A stretch of DNA of 64,000 bases, from NCBI GenBank assembly GCA_963932465.1, contig OZ010790.1, forward strand, positions 97,122,363 through 97,186,362. Reading direction: 5' to 3'. Positions 1 through 11,440 of the stretch are shown here, in pieces. This DNA comes from Maratus speciosus (lineage: Eukaryota; Arthropoda; Arachnida; Araneae; Salticidae). Made by a program: the position numbers and the translations under genes. The notes beneath the pieces are model-generated. The model did no database searches and was not told the DNA's origin. It saw only the letters and a list, made by a program, of their open reading frames with translations. The stretch's first letter is position 1; the number at the start of each line of letters is the position of its first letter.

Positions 1-670
1 TCAAATGATTATAAAACATGGAAAAATTGGTCGATTCGTTTGCGGTTTTTGCAAAAAATTTTCTTTATGCCAGTATTTTCTTGAAATAAAATTTTAAAGT
101 TCAATTTCAAAAAATGCCGATAGGGGGCGCTTTAGACTTTGGAGTAACAAACAACTATTTTTTAACGTTATTTTTTGTATTTCTTTAAATGATTTCGAAA
201 GCTTAGACTTAAACTTAAATTTTGATCTAAAAATCTGAGTCCTAACGAGTAGTTAAGTAGCATAAACTGAAATTTGAAATTTGAAACCCTTCTCCCCCCA
301 GAACAAAAATCAGTTATTCCCGATCTTTGTGTCGTAGATTAGGCTCTAACTACTGCCGCGTTTTGCTAAAATTATTCTTTATGTCAGTATTTTCTTGAAA
401 ATAAATTTTAAAGAAAATTTTCAAAAAATTCCGATAGAGGGCGCTTTAGACTTTGGAGTAACGAACAACTATTTTATACCGTTATTTTTTGTGTCTCATT
501 AAATGCTTTCTAAAGCTTAGACTTAAACTTAAATTTTCAGCTCAAAATCTGAATCGCTGAGCGTGGTTCAGTAGCGAGGGGAGGGGGTTCAAATTTCAAC
601 TTCTGAACATAGTTCAGTTTGCACTACTTAACCATGCCCAACGATTCTGTGCTGTGATACGAGGCAAAAA
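1..670 (+). repeat. Left terminal inverted repeat, two tandem subunits
   Basis: Inverted copy of 2044-2698. It holds two tandem diverged subunits about 314 bp apart: CAGTATTTTCTTGAAA occurs at 71 and again at 385, and each is followed by GGGCGCTTTAGACTTTGGAG. The inner end stops near GTGCTGTGATACGAGG (649-664), about 240 bp before the transposase start codon. Confidence 0.9.
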
Positions 671-907
671 TACAACTTTCGTCAAGGACTGCATAGTCGG
701 AATTCACTCATAAAGGCACTGGCACAGTTGGAAACGTCGCTCATGCAAACGTTAAAGCTCCATTCCTGACGCTAGTCACCGGGTGAAGAAGGAAACAGAA
801 AGTATGCAAATTCAAATGGGGAAGAAGAAGAACACGTATGCAAAATTTCGACACGATTCAGGCATAAAAACCACTGAACGGTGAGTCAAATGTAAGTCGC
901 TGTAGTA

Positions 908-1996
908 ATGAATCGGAAGATGGTACCCTTCACGAATAAGGAAAAGGCTGAGATGCATTTAATTTACGGAGCGGCAGATGGAAATGGTGCAGAGGCACAA
1001 CGAATGTACGGAGAGCGATTTCCCAACAGGCGGTTGCCTAACCGCAAAACTTTCGAGCGCTTGCACAGACAGTTGTGTGAGACGGGGTCATTTCTCGCTT
1101 CCCGGTCGAATGCAGGTCGTGCAAAAAAGGACGAATCAGTAGTTGTTGCAGAAGCCATTCTGGATGTAGTAGCGGCGCAGCCAAGTACAAGTACACGAAC
1201 AGTGGCTAGGCAGGTGGATACCTCACAGTCCATGACTTGGAGGGTACTGAAGGATGAACATTTGCTCCCGTTTCATGTGCAACGAGTCCAGAAACTGTCT
1301 CCAGGGGATTATCCAAATCGTATTGAATTCGCCCGCTGGTTTCTGCAGCAGAACGCGCTAAATCCACATTTTGGACGAACTGTGCTTTTCACCGATGAAT
1401 GTACCTTCACACGTGAAGGTACATTTAACACACACAATGCACATGTATGGGCGGATGTCAATCCACATGCTACGTATCCACATGCTCATCAGAGACGCTT
1501 TTCCATCAATGTTTGGGCAGGAATCCTCGGAGACCACCTAATCGGACCGTACCTTCTTCCTGAACGCCTCAACGGTAAAACATACCTCACATTTCTGCAA
1601 CATGTGCTGCCAGACCTGTTAAACGTTGTTCCTCCACGCATCCGGCGGGTCATGTGGTTCCAGCACGATGGAGCGCCAGCCCATTACGTACGAGACGTCC
1701 GCAATTATCTGGACATCACATTTCCGAACAGATGGATTGGTCGAGGTGGTCCTGTTGCTTGGCCTGCTCGCTCGCCAGATCTTTCACCCCTCGATTTCTT
1801 TTTTTGGGGACGATTGAAGGCTCTTATGTATGAGACACCCATTGAATCCCCCGAGGAACTGGTCGCCAGACTTTCCGCCGCTGTAGGGGAAGTGCTCGAA
1901 AAGCCTGATGTTTTCGCGAATGTTCGCCGTTCCATTCTTCGCCGTTGTTCTGCGTGCATAACCTCTGGTGGTCACAATTTTGAACATTTATTGTAA
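908..1996 (+). CDS. Mariner/Tc1-superfamily DD41D transposase, intact
   Basis: Intact 362-residue cut-and-paste transposase; it would bind the TIRs in the nucleus and catalyse excision and insertion at TA. Residues 1-60 form a helix-turn-helix-like N-terminus (FTNKEKAEMHLIYGAADGNG, then NRRLPNRKTFERLHRQL). A second HTH-like segment lies at about 76-115 (TSTRTVARQVDTSQSMTWRVL). The RNase-H-like core has D163 in FTDECTF, D254 in FQHDGAPAHY and D296 in RSPDLSPLDFFFWG. There are 41 residues between D254 and D296, so this is DD41D rather than the usual DD34D or DD34E. The core is followed by a typical C-terminal helix (ETPIESPEELVARLSAAVGE). An AATAAA lies 10 bp after the stop (2006-2011), and a CATAAAA near 863 could be a TATA box. 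The gene is markedly more GC-rich than its surroundings. The superfamily is firm; the exact subgroup (rosa-like, or an arthropod DUF4817-type group) is not. Confidence 0.93.
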   Translation: MNRKMVPFTNKEKAEMHLIYGAADGNGAEAQRMYGERFPNRRLPNRKTFERLHRQLCETGSFLASRSNAGRAKKDESVVVAEAILDVVAAQPSTSTRTVARQVDTSQSMTWRVLKDEHLLPFHVQRVQKLSPGDYPNRIEFARWFLQQNALNPHFGRTVLFTDECTFTREGTFNTHNAHVWADVNPHATYPHAHQRRFSINVWAGILGDHLIGPYLLPERLNGKTYLTFLQHVLPDLLNVVPPRIRRVMWFQHDGAPAHYVRDVRNYLDITFPNRWIGRGGPVAWPARSPDLSPLDFFFWGRLKALMYETPIESPEELVARLSAAVGEVLEKPDVFANVRRSILRRCSACITSGGHNFEHLL

Positions 1997-2005
1997 TTAC
2001 ATGTT

Positions 2006-2011
2006 AATAAA
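2006..2011 (+). terminator. Polyadenylation signal of the transposase
   Basis: AATAAA ten bases after the stop codon and before the right TIR begins, so a short-3'UTR transcript could end inside the element. Confidence 0.6.
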
Positions 2012-2043
2012 TATGCTTTGGTAACATAATCCTAATTTGTGTC

Positions 2044-2836
2044 TTTTTACCTCGTATCACAGCACACAATGTGTGGACATGGTAAACTGAACTGTGCTCA
2101 GGAGTAGAAATTTCAAACCCCTCTCCCCAGAAACTTAACCACGTCTAACGATTCAGATTTTGGGCTGAAAATTTAAGTCTAAGCTTTAGAAAGCATTTAA
2201 TGAGACACAAAAAATAACGGTATAAAATAGTTGTTCGTTACTCCAAAGTCTAAAGCGCCCTCTATCGGAATTTTTTGAAAATTTTCTTTAAAATTTATTT
2301 TTAAGAAAATACTGACATAAAGAATAATTTTAGCAAAACGCGGCAGTAGTTAGAGCCTAATCTACGACACAAAGATCGGGAATAACTGATTTTTGTTCTG
2401 GGGGGAGAAGGGTTTCAAATTTCAAATTTCAGTTTACGCTACTTAACTACTCGTTAGGACTCAGATTTTTAGATCAAAATTTAAGTTTAAGTCTAAGCTT
2501 TCGAAATCATTTAAAGAAATACAAAAAATAACGTTAAAAAATAGTTGTTTGTTACTCCAAAGTCTAAAGCGCCCCCTATCGGCATTTTTTGAAATTGAAC
2601 TTTAAAATTTTATTTCAAGAAAATACTGGCATAAAGAAAATTTTTTGCAAAAACCGCAAACGAATCGACCAATTTTTCCATGTTTTATAATCATTTGAAA
2701 TTTCGGACCCTAAACTTTAATGCCCCCTATCTCCTTGGGAATACGTCTGGGACCCTTAGTCTCCTATTTAATATTATTTGTCTTTAAGTGTACTATAACC
2801 CCTTAAAGTTCTGCCCATCTTTTATGAATCACCCTG
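2044..2836 (-). repeat. Right terminal inverted repeat of the DD41D element
   Basis: Mirror of 1-670 over 2044-2698, then about 138 bp whose partner lies left of the window. It ends in TATGAATCACCCTG followed by TA. The two internal subunits appear in reverse, each with a GCGCCC core (about 2254 and 2568). Confidence 0.88.
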
Positions 2837-2840
2837 TATA

Positions 2841-4734
2841 CTCTCATTTTAAATTACCGTAAATATAAATATTGATACAAATTATTTGTTATGCTGATTT
2901 ATGGAATTAGTTTCCTGTTCTTTATTGCTAAAAATATTTTATTCATGTATTTTTCTCTATTTTCACTTGTAACTAAAACTCTCAAACTGAGAGATGTGTA
3001 TCTTAAAGCTCTTATTAAAATTTAATTTTACTTTTCTATTTATAAGTTTCGGCACAAACGTAAGTTCACAAGTCACACAAAAATATGCGTCTTTTTAAAC
3101 AACATGAAGTTCAGACCATCAGTCACATATATGGATTAAATCAGAAATACAGGAAGAACATGTAGATCCATTTACCCTTTCCGGAGGAAAATTACCAAAT
3201 GATAAGCGGATATACATAAATATAAGGTAAGCCCAATTTATCTTACCTATGTTTTTTATATTGAGAAATAGATAATTAAGTTTTCAGGATAAAAAACGAA
3301 CATCACGCAAATTTTATGGTAGCAAAGATTAAATATTGCTAACAAATTGGGGGTTCGGTCCCTACATTTTAAAGCCCCAAAATTAGAATGAACAGATCGG
3401 AAACATTAATTTTTATATTTTGTATCCCTTTTTATATAAATATTTTTAATTGCAAATTAATTATTTTATTGAAATTTAGTTCCCAAATTATTAACAGGCT
3501 CCACTTCAGCTTTATCGGGTTCTGAGTAAACGCGATCTTTTAGAGAACTAAGGAGTTTTGAAAGGTCAAAGTGGCAAATTGATATGATTTAATGCCGTAG
3601 TCAATGTGTGTAATCCTAAAAGTTTTTACAAAGGGCATCATGTCATTTATTTTTTTAAATACGCTCTGACACGAACAAAGCCATCAAAATACGATCTGCC
3701 CATATTAAATAAGGACGAATAATAACCCTATTATAAAGAGAAGATTTATATTATTTTTTATTCATTATTTTTCTTTTAAGAACAAATTGAATTCCCATAG
3801 AAATCAATACAAAATCTATGATAAGTTAACGAACAATCCGGTTAGCAAACGCTGTTTTGGAACGGATTAAGTTCGTTAACCGATCATCCAGACTATTTTA
3901 TTTTGTTAGCATATGTTATCATATGTTTAAAATGTTAACAATAGGTACTAAACTCTCTCACAAAAATTTATTAACATTAACTTATTAATGGTTAGGTAAT
4001 AATATTATTTAATTTGTTAAAAGTAAATATTTTTAAATGTCTCATAACTTTAAGAATAATTAGAATCTTAGAGCCTTAGCTTTACCCTGTAATACATAAT
4101 AGATTTTTTCCTAATAAGTTCGTCCATAAACATTTTTTTAACTTCAGAAAGAAGTGACATAGTAATTAATTATTTTTTTAATTATTAAATATAATTTTTT
4201 TTTTAAAAAAGGTCTCATCTCTTCAAGAATAGTTAGAACCTAAGTGCTTTAATTTGACCATATCATAGATTATCTCATTACAAGTTCTCGATAAAATTTT
4301 TAAAAAAATGAAGAAGAACGATTTGACGCAAAACAAAATGTCTCATATCTTCAAGAATAATTCTAATCTTAATATTTTACGTATATCATATGATAGATTA
4401 TCTTATAACATATTCGTCTGTAAAAAAATAAATTTGAGAAAGATGTTTTCCACTCGTTTCTTAAATTCTGGTACATTTTCTTTCGATTAACTGATATACA
4501 ATACAGTATCCAATTGCACATTTTTGGAATTTAAAATAAAATGTTTATTAAACAGTCAAAAAGAATTAAAAGACAGAACGAGCATATTTAATTATGCTGC
4601 TTGTCCCATCCCTTTTAGCGCAAAACAATGAAGTTATAGAAGTGCTGTACGAAATACAGAAATAAAATTGGTAAAACATACTAGTAAGTAAAATTCGTGC
4701 ATTGCACTTCGATTAAAATAAGTTCTTTTTGTGT
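2841..4734. other. AT-rich non-coding stretch
   Basis: No supportable gene. Open frames are short and low in complexity. A short inverted motif GTTAACGAAC / GTTCGTTAAC flanks about 50 bp near 3826-3882. At 4735 TATACAGGGTGTCTCTG resembles a lone mariner-type transposon tip, but no partner end was found. Confidence 0.6.
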
Positions 4735-4866
4735 GCTATACAGGGTGTCTCTGAATTCCACTGAAATTAAAGGGGAAGTAGATTATAGCTCAACAAGCAA
4801 GTTTTATATAAGAAATTAGGATTGTAATCCAGTTACTCAGTCAAAAATACACTAAAATTTATGCTA

Positions 4867-5347
4867 ATTTGAGCTAGAATTGTGCATCGAGTGGGTAACC
4901 CAATTTTACCCGAGCCCGACATCAACCGGATCCGCTTTCGGTTCGGATTACGCTAAATTTTTTCGTTGCAGTTTTTCGGATCGGGTTGATCCGATTTTTT
5001 TAATATAAAGTCCTGAATATTTTTCCATTAAAAATACTATATACTTTAATATTAATGATTCTATGTACGACCATTTTTATTCTTTAAAAAAAGTTAAAAC
5101 TGATATTAGAAATATAATTCTAGGCTACTTTTCCATAATTATATTAAAATATGAATTAATTTTCTTACACTTCAAGTTCGGTTCGGTTTGGAGTTGACGC
5201 GTGTTGCGTTCGGGTCGAGTTTCGGAATGACGAAAAAAATTATCGGATTCGGGCCGGGCTTCAAGTTAACTTTAAGCAGAATTTTCGGATTCGAGTTGGA
5301 TTTTATCCGACAGTATTAGGTAGCTTTCTTTACAAAAAAGCTACCTA
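4867..5347. repeat. GGGT/TTCGG-rich degenerate repeat ending in a hairpin
   Basis: Patches rich in CCGA, TTCGG and CGGGT stand out from the AT-rich surroundings at 4867-5010 and 5175-5310. The stretch ends in an 11-bp inverted repeat (TAGGTAGCTTT / AAAGCTACCTA, about 5317-5347). It looks like a decayed repeat of unknown family; no coding sense was found. Confidence 0.4.
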
Positions 5348-5441
5348 TTGCAGCCGTTCGGAGGAAAGCGATTTCAAAAAATTTTGGTATATTTTCATCG
5401 ATCATGACCCCCAGACCCCGAAACCACCCTCCGTTCAAAAT

Positions 5442-5443
<2 letters not shown>

Positions 5444-5499
<56 letters not shown>
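5444..5499. repeat. (TA)n microsatellite
   Basis: About 28 uninterrupted TA units directly upstream of the 326-bp tandem array. Confidence 0.97.
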
Positions 5500-5501
<2 letters not shown>

Positions 5502-5530
5502 GACCTATGTCACACTGTAACTACCGTAAT

Positions 5531-7275
5531 TATGAACCGATTTCGATGTAATTCGGTGTGTACATAGTACATACCAATGTCTCGACCGAGTTCGTTGGCC
5601 AGCTTCATCCGCCGTTTTGTTTCAAAATGGCGGCCATTTAAAATTTTTAAAAAAATTTTAAACTTGAAATGTGGTACCAAAAAATTAAAAATGGAAAAAT
5701 ATTTCTTTCTTATGTATTTGACCTTTATACAAAGATTTCGGAGCAGTTTTTGTTTCGTCTATATCTTAAAAAATGGTTGAGTTATAGCATTTTGAATTTC
5801 TAGCGTGGCTGACATTTTGAAACGTCCTGAATTTTGTCACGCGATAAAAGGCGTATTTATGAACCGATTGGGATGTAATTCGGTGTGTACATAGTACATA
5901 CCAATCTCTCGACCGAGTTCGTTGGCCAGCTTCATCCGCTATTTTGTTTCAAAATGGCGACCATTTAAAATTTTTTTAAAAATTTAAAATTTTAAATGTG
6001 GTACCAAAAAATTGAAAATGGAAAGATATTTTTTTCTTATGTATTTGACCTTTATACAAAGATTTCGGAGCAGTTTTTGTTTCGTCTATATCTTAAAAAA
6101 TGGCTGAGTTATAGCATTTTGAATTTCTAGCGTGGAAGACATTTTGAAACGTCCTGAATTTTGTCACGCGATAAAAGGCGTATTTATGAACCGATTGGGA
6201 TGTAACTTCGTTTATACATAGTACATACCAATGTCTCGACCGGGTTCGTTGGCCAGCTTCACCCGCCATCTTGTTAAAAAATGGCGGCCATTTAAATTTT
6301 TAAAAAAAATTTAAATTTGAAATGTGGTACCAAAAATTGAAAATTGAAAAAATATTTTTTTCTTATGTGTTTGACCTTGATAAAAAGATTCGAGAGCAGT
6401 TTTTGTTTCGTCTATATCTTAAGAAATGGCTGAGTTATAGCATTTTGAATTTCTAGCGTGGCTGACATTTTGAAACGTCCTGATTTTTCTCACGTAATAA
6501 CAGGCGTACTTATGAACCGACTTGGATGTACCTTGGTGTGTACATAGTACATACCAATGTCTCGACCGAGTTCGTTGGCCAGCTTCATTCGCCATCTTGT
6601 TTCAAAAGGGTTGCCATTAAAAAAAATTAAATTTTAAATTCAAAATGAGGTATTAAAAAATTGGAAAATGAAAAAGATTTTTTTTATGTGTTTGGCCTTG
6701 ATACAAAGATTCCGGAGCAGTTTTTGTTTCTGAAAATTTGTTCTTTTGTTGATATCTTAAAAAATGGTTGAATTATAGCACTTTGAATTTCTAGCATGGC
6801 TAACAATTTGAAACGATCTTGTATTTGTCACGTGATAACACATGTATTCGCCTATTTCGATGTAAGAAGGCATGTGGATAGTATACATCAATATCTCGAC
6901 CAAGTTCGCTAGCCAGCTTCATCAGCCATCTTGTTTCAAAATGGCGGCCATCAAATTAAAAAAAATTATATTTAAAGTGAGGTGCAAAAAAAATTAGATA
7001 TTGAAAAAGGTTTCTTTCTTAAGTATTTGACCTTGATATAAGGATTCAGGAGCATTTTTTGTTTGTCTTTACCTTAAAAAATGGCTCAGATATAGCAGTT
7101 TCAATTTCTATTGTGGGTGACATTTTGAAAAATCTGATTTTTTGCATGCGACAGCACTCCTATATATTAACCGATTCCGATGTGAGTGAGCATGTGCACA
7201 GCAATTACTAAGGTCTCGACCAAGTTCACTGCTTAGCCTCATCCACCATGTTGTCTTAAAATGACAGGCACTTTA
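5531..7275. repeat. About 326-bp tandem array, 5-6 units, decaying rightwards
   Basis: The anchor TATGAACCGA recurs at 5531, 5858, 6185 and 6511, and degenerate forms start near 6844 and 7166, giving steps of 327, 327, 326, ~333 and ~322 bp. Each unit carries the same order of blocks: ACATAGTACATACCAATGTC, then GTTCGTTGGCCAGCTTCATC, an AAATGGCGGCCA block, GGTACCAAAAAATT, a GGAGCAGTTTTTGTTTCG block, and TTGAATTTCTAGCGTGG. Identity is high for the first three units and falls to the right. Open frames in it are by-products of the repeat. Confidence 0.93.
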
Positions 7276-8469
7276 AGAAATTGCCGAATTTGGCAGCCAA
7301 ATATAAGTTACTTTAAAGAAAAGCAGCTTGGATAAAGCTGACTAATTTCGCGAAATTCTCATTCATTATATTGATAAAAATTAGTACTGAATCTCCTATA
7401 TTCGGTTTCCACTAAATTGAGCTTCGTGTGTTTGCATGATATAAGTTGGCTTTTTTTAAATAAGGAGTATGAAAGCTACCTCTTCCTCCCGGCACTGGCC
7501 GGAAGGACTTTTCTAATTTAAACCCGGATCTTTGTTCATAACTTAAACGAAGTAATAAAGGTACTTTAACGAAATGTTCAACAGACTTAAATGGTTTTGC
7601 GAGAAACGTAATGACATTCTGAAAAAGGCTGGAAGAACAAAGTCATTTGGTCAGTGACATCATACATAACGTTATCTACAAGGTGGTCATAAAGAAACTT
7701 TACTCATATATGAATCCCTAGCGGCTACTCCGTTCAACCAACCTAAATGAAAAGTGAGATATGGGTATTGGAAGATATGCGTCCGAGGTTTCCATGAACT
7801 AGAAGAATAGACCCTGCATGATTGCAGTTACAGTGAAAAAATTTCGAAATTATCGGATGACAACACCCACCTTTTAGCAATCCAAAATGATCAGCGCATT
7901 GAAAAACCATAAAGGTGGCGTAAGACACATGTAAAGAACAGCATTGTAAACAACCAATAGCAAAAGTGACGATGGGAAAAGAAAAAGGTTTGCTGAGTAC
8001 AAGTTTTCCACACTGTTTTTTAAATGTTTGTTTTGGTTTGTTTTTTTACAAACGATGATTTCCACATTCTTTTCTAAAATTTCTAAAGATAAAGAACGCT
8101 TTACGGAATCGTGGGTTAATCGAAAGAGATTATTGTATAGATTAAGAAACATTTGTCTTTTCTTTTTTTCTTTTTTTTTACAGTGCAGATTTTATGTAGA
8201 TGTGAGGGTTTGTGTCTAGATTGTACAATTAATAAAATCACACAGAATTATTTTATAAGCAATTTATACAACAGCATTCTGATAGATACAAATTTTCACA
8301 TTCTAAGATATTTACGGAATGTAAAGACTTCTACAATACAAAAACTTAACAATAAAATGCCACTAAACATAATATGTCGACTCACTATACATATTACTTT
8401 CAGATATTGCGAAAGAGTTTTGAGATACACTTATATACAATAAATTAACTAGTTCATAGATAAAAATGA
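7276..8469. other. Non-coding stretch
   Basis: No supportable gene. A GCTACCTCTTCC block at 7473 echoes the hairpin motif at 5317-5347. Overlapping open frames at 8028-8443 are T-rich and unlike known proteins. Confidence 0.5.
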
Positions 8470-8765
8470 AAAATGAAAAATTAAGATAATTTTGCATAAA
8501 ATTATCCAATCCTTAAATACAATTTAAAAATCTTAATATTACATGGTAATCTTGCATAAAATTACCGAATTCATAAATACAAGTTAAAAATATAAAATTG
8601 CAATATAATTTTGCATAAAATTATGGAATTCGCAGTTACAATTTAAAAATTTTAAATTGCAAGATAATTTTGCAAAATTATCATACCCATAAATACAATT
8701 TAAAAATATAAAATTGCAAGACAATCTTGAATAAAATTATAGAACTTATAAATACAAGTTAAAAT
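8470..8765. repeat. 59-bp tandem array, about 5 units
   Basis: The block TAATTTTGCATAAAATTA recurs at about 8487, 8547, 8606, 8664 and 8722, in steps of 58-60 bp. Each is followed by ATAAATACAATTTAAAAAT. The A/T-rich units are moderately diverged. Confidence 0.88.
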
Positions 8766-10534
8766 TTAAACTTCTCTGTGTTTACGAACATAGAAATTTC
8801 TTTTTTGCATTTAATTTACATTTAATAACAAATATTTAAACTATCACAAGTAAACAATATAAATATAATTATCAATGAAAAATAATAGATAGTTTTCACT
8901 TAAATTAATTTCACGAAGCTTCGCCGGTTTTCGATTTTGCTCTTTTAATCCCTTTTTCTTTGTGAAAACTGTTTTCTTTCTTTCTTTAATTAATAAAAAA
9001 ATAAAATAAACAAAATATAAATATATGTCATAAGTATATATATATTAAGTATGCATTAATGTTCAGCTACTGGAGATAAACGTAGTGAATATACCAAAAA
9101 ACGAACTTCTTTCCATTTGACTAAGTAGCTGCCCCAAACAGTAATAAATAAATTTACGATGGAAAAGTTTAAAAACTGACCATTTAAAATAAATAAAATA
9201 AATTATCACGTTAAAGCATTTGACTGAATTTAACACAGTCCCCTAAAATGTTTAGTTGCATTAAGTGTGTGATGCTAGTATGATCACCTAAAAATATTGA
9301 TGAAGATTTAATTTCACCAATAAAATACTGTTTACCCTTTATTGAAATCAAGTGTTTCTAAACACCGAGTGTATTAATTTTTAGCAAACATTTAATAAAT
9401 ATATTAAGACTCAATGTGTAATAATATGCCTTAAGAATTTAAGTCAAGCTTAAGTTGAGGACGTGAGCAGGATTGACAGTTTGGCCTTTTTCTTAATTCC
9501 GAAATTTGGCACCAGAAATTTCTTTTAATATTTTTCTCTTTATTTAATGATAGACATTTTGTGATTGCTTAAAGAAAAAAAAATTCTTTGAGAATTTCCG
9601 ATAAGAATTCAAAATTTTTTAATTAAAAAAAAAGGTCAAATTGGCAACCCCGAAAATGAGTTTAAAAACTCACCTTATCCAGAAAATTAAATTTTGGGAA
9701 ATCGCGAAAAACCTCTAACTGTATCCATTGGTTTTCATTGTAAACCAAGACCTTACAATACCAGAAATACGGGATAAAAGTAGTTTTTTTTTTTCGGATT
9801 GTTGTGTTTTTTCGGTGTAAGTTTACCAATAGAATATATTGATAAAAAAAAAACACGATTTTTCAAATTTTGTACAAGGCGAGTTTTCCGCAACTTTTTT
9901 TTTTCTTTACCAAAACATTTTAATTTCTAAAACACCGAATAATGTATTATTATTATTATTATTCCTGTTAGAAATTTTATTTAAGATGAAAACTCTCTTT
10001 TTTATTATCTAATTCAAGTATTTTTGGTTTCGGCAAATTACCGTATTCTATTTTGTATAAATTAGATGCTGTATGTTTCTAACTTTTTGCATGAATCACA
10101 CTTAAAATAATAGTAATTTTAAAAAGAAAAACTTAGAGACACAAACTGCCCTTAAAGTAGGCTATTACGATGACCAGCACCGTTATGAGACTGTACATTT
10201 TCGCAAGAAACCAATTCAACGTATAAATCGGAAAAATATAAACCCAAAATAATTTTCAGTTTCCCAGATTACTAACGACATTACGAATGCTGTATGGCGT
10301 ATAGACCGTTTAAGGTTGCCAGAAGTACAACTTTCAACAGAACTGACTAGTTCCAAAATGATATAATCGTCAGCACTGATAAGGCACATGTACAACATTT
10401 CTATATATGCAAACTCATTTGCTACATATTTTTACGATACTGCGTGGGATGGTTGAATTGAATTTTATAATTTTCTCAAAGTCGTTCCGTAAAATAAGAT
10501 GCAAAGTCTACAAAGAAATATTAATTTTAAATGT

Positions 10535-10573
<39 letters not shown>

Positions 10574-11250
10574 TTAGATTTATTTTTATTTATTTATTCC
10601 TTTACTATGCTACATTATGATTAGTTAGGCTTTAAACTACTAATATTTTTTACTTTAATGGCAAATGTAAGAATCTCAAAAAAAGAAAGAAAAAGTAAGC
10701 GAATAGTAACTTGGAGATTTGACAGAATGTTCCTTTTATTCAAAAATAAATATTTGTTCCATTTTTCCAAGTTCTAAGTAGAATGAAAATAGAATTACTG
10801 TTCTCTATGTTGCTAAAAGACATATTTTACCAGACAGAAAAAGAAAACTAAGATAGAAATCCCTTTAAAACATAGTAATGACAGATTAAGATCATAGCTA
10901 CAAATAAATATGCTACCATTAGAAAACCATAAATAGTTTTAAATGTATTTATTTTGTAGCAACTTTTATATTCTATGGACTATAGTGGAATAAATAGTTT
11001 TTCGGTCTGATATTTTTTTAGAGTTTACAGCAGAGGATTAAATTTATTTCTAAAAGCGAAAGGAAAAATATAATAAAAAAAAATCATATAATGAAACAAA
11101 ATTCCTCATTCACGTCCCATTAGTTCTCAGTTTCCTTAAAAAAAAATCCATAAAAATATCATTAAGAATAGTTTTCATATGATGCTTAAGCGTCCATTTA
11201 AATCTCCGTCGAAATGTTCTACAATAGGCAAAACGGCTCTCTCCAGCTCC
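8766..11250. other. AT-rich non-coding stretch with an (ATTT)n tract
   Basis: No gene was recognised. An ATTT/TTTA microsatellite lies at 10533-10575. This region is downstream of the 3' end of the minus-strand gene whose stop is at 11303. Confidence 0.55.
10533..10575. repeat. (ATTT)n microsatellite
   Basis: About 11 tandem ATTT units, followed by imperfect continuation to about 10598. Confidence 0.95.
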
Positions 11251-11251
11251 A

Positions 11252-11262
11252 TTTATTTTATT
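11252..11262 (-). terminator. Poly(A) signals of the minus-strand gene
   Basis: Two overlapping AATAAA-type hexamers read on the minus strand (AATAAAATAAAT), about 40 bp after the stop codon at 11303-11305. The spacing suits a very short 3'UTR. Confidence 0.5.
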
Positions 11263-11302
11263 ATTATATTCATACTTTGCAGACGATAGTTGTTAAAAGT
11301 CA

Positions 11303-11440
11303 TTATCTATATAGCTTGGATCTATCCGGAAAAGTTCCATGATACACAAAAGAATTGCTTGGCACAGACGGAAAACCAATATCATCAGACGAGGTGCACT
11401 CGGAATTGAGAGAATCGTAGTGGAGACCTCCGGAATGATT
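11303..11440 (-). CDS. Terminal coding exon of an unrecognised gene (partial)
   Basis: On the minus strand, a pyrimidine-rich tract ending in CAG (TCTTATTTTCCAG) sits directly before an open frame of 45 codons and a TAA stop. The peptide starts NHSGGLHYDSLNSE, continues CTSSDDIGFPSVPSNSF and ends FPDRSKLYR. It is Ser/Asp/Pro-rich and hydrophilic, like the cytoplasmic tail of a membrane or adaptor protein, and unlike transposon proteins. The exon begins in phase 0 and the upstream exon at 12615-12788 ends in phase 0. Poly(A) signals follow 40 bp downstream. The protein family is not recognised. The intron to the next exon would be 1174 bp. Confidence 0.5.
   Translation of the reverse strand, partial: NHSGGLHYDSLNSECTSSDDIGFPSVPSNSFVYHGTFPDRSKLYR

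Larger units (their letters stand above)
1..2836 (+). mobile_element. Mariner-superfamily (DD41D) DNA transposon with very long TIRs, left tip outside window
   Basis: Bases 1-670 are an inverted copy of 2044-2698, framing one intact transposase gene. Base 1 pairs with base 2698, but the right side runs on about 138 bp to CACCCTG followed by TATA at 2837-2840, which resembles a mariner/IS630 tip (CAGGGTGATTCATAAAAG inward) with a TA target. The left tip is therefore expected about 138 bp before the window, giving a full length near 2.97 kb. The tip position is inferred; the paired arms are seen directly. The arms differ by scattered point changes, so the copy is not brand new, but the gene is unbroken. 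Confidence 0.85.

Noticed and set aside
964..1987. Minus- and plus-strand frames overlapping the DD41D transposase (for example 964-1233 minus, 1626-1817 plus)
   Set aside because: They are antisense or out-of-frame shadows of a gene with clear catalytic motifs and show no domain of their own.
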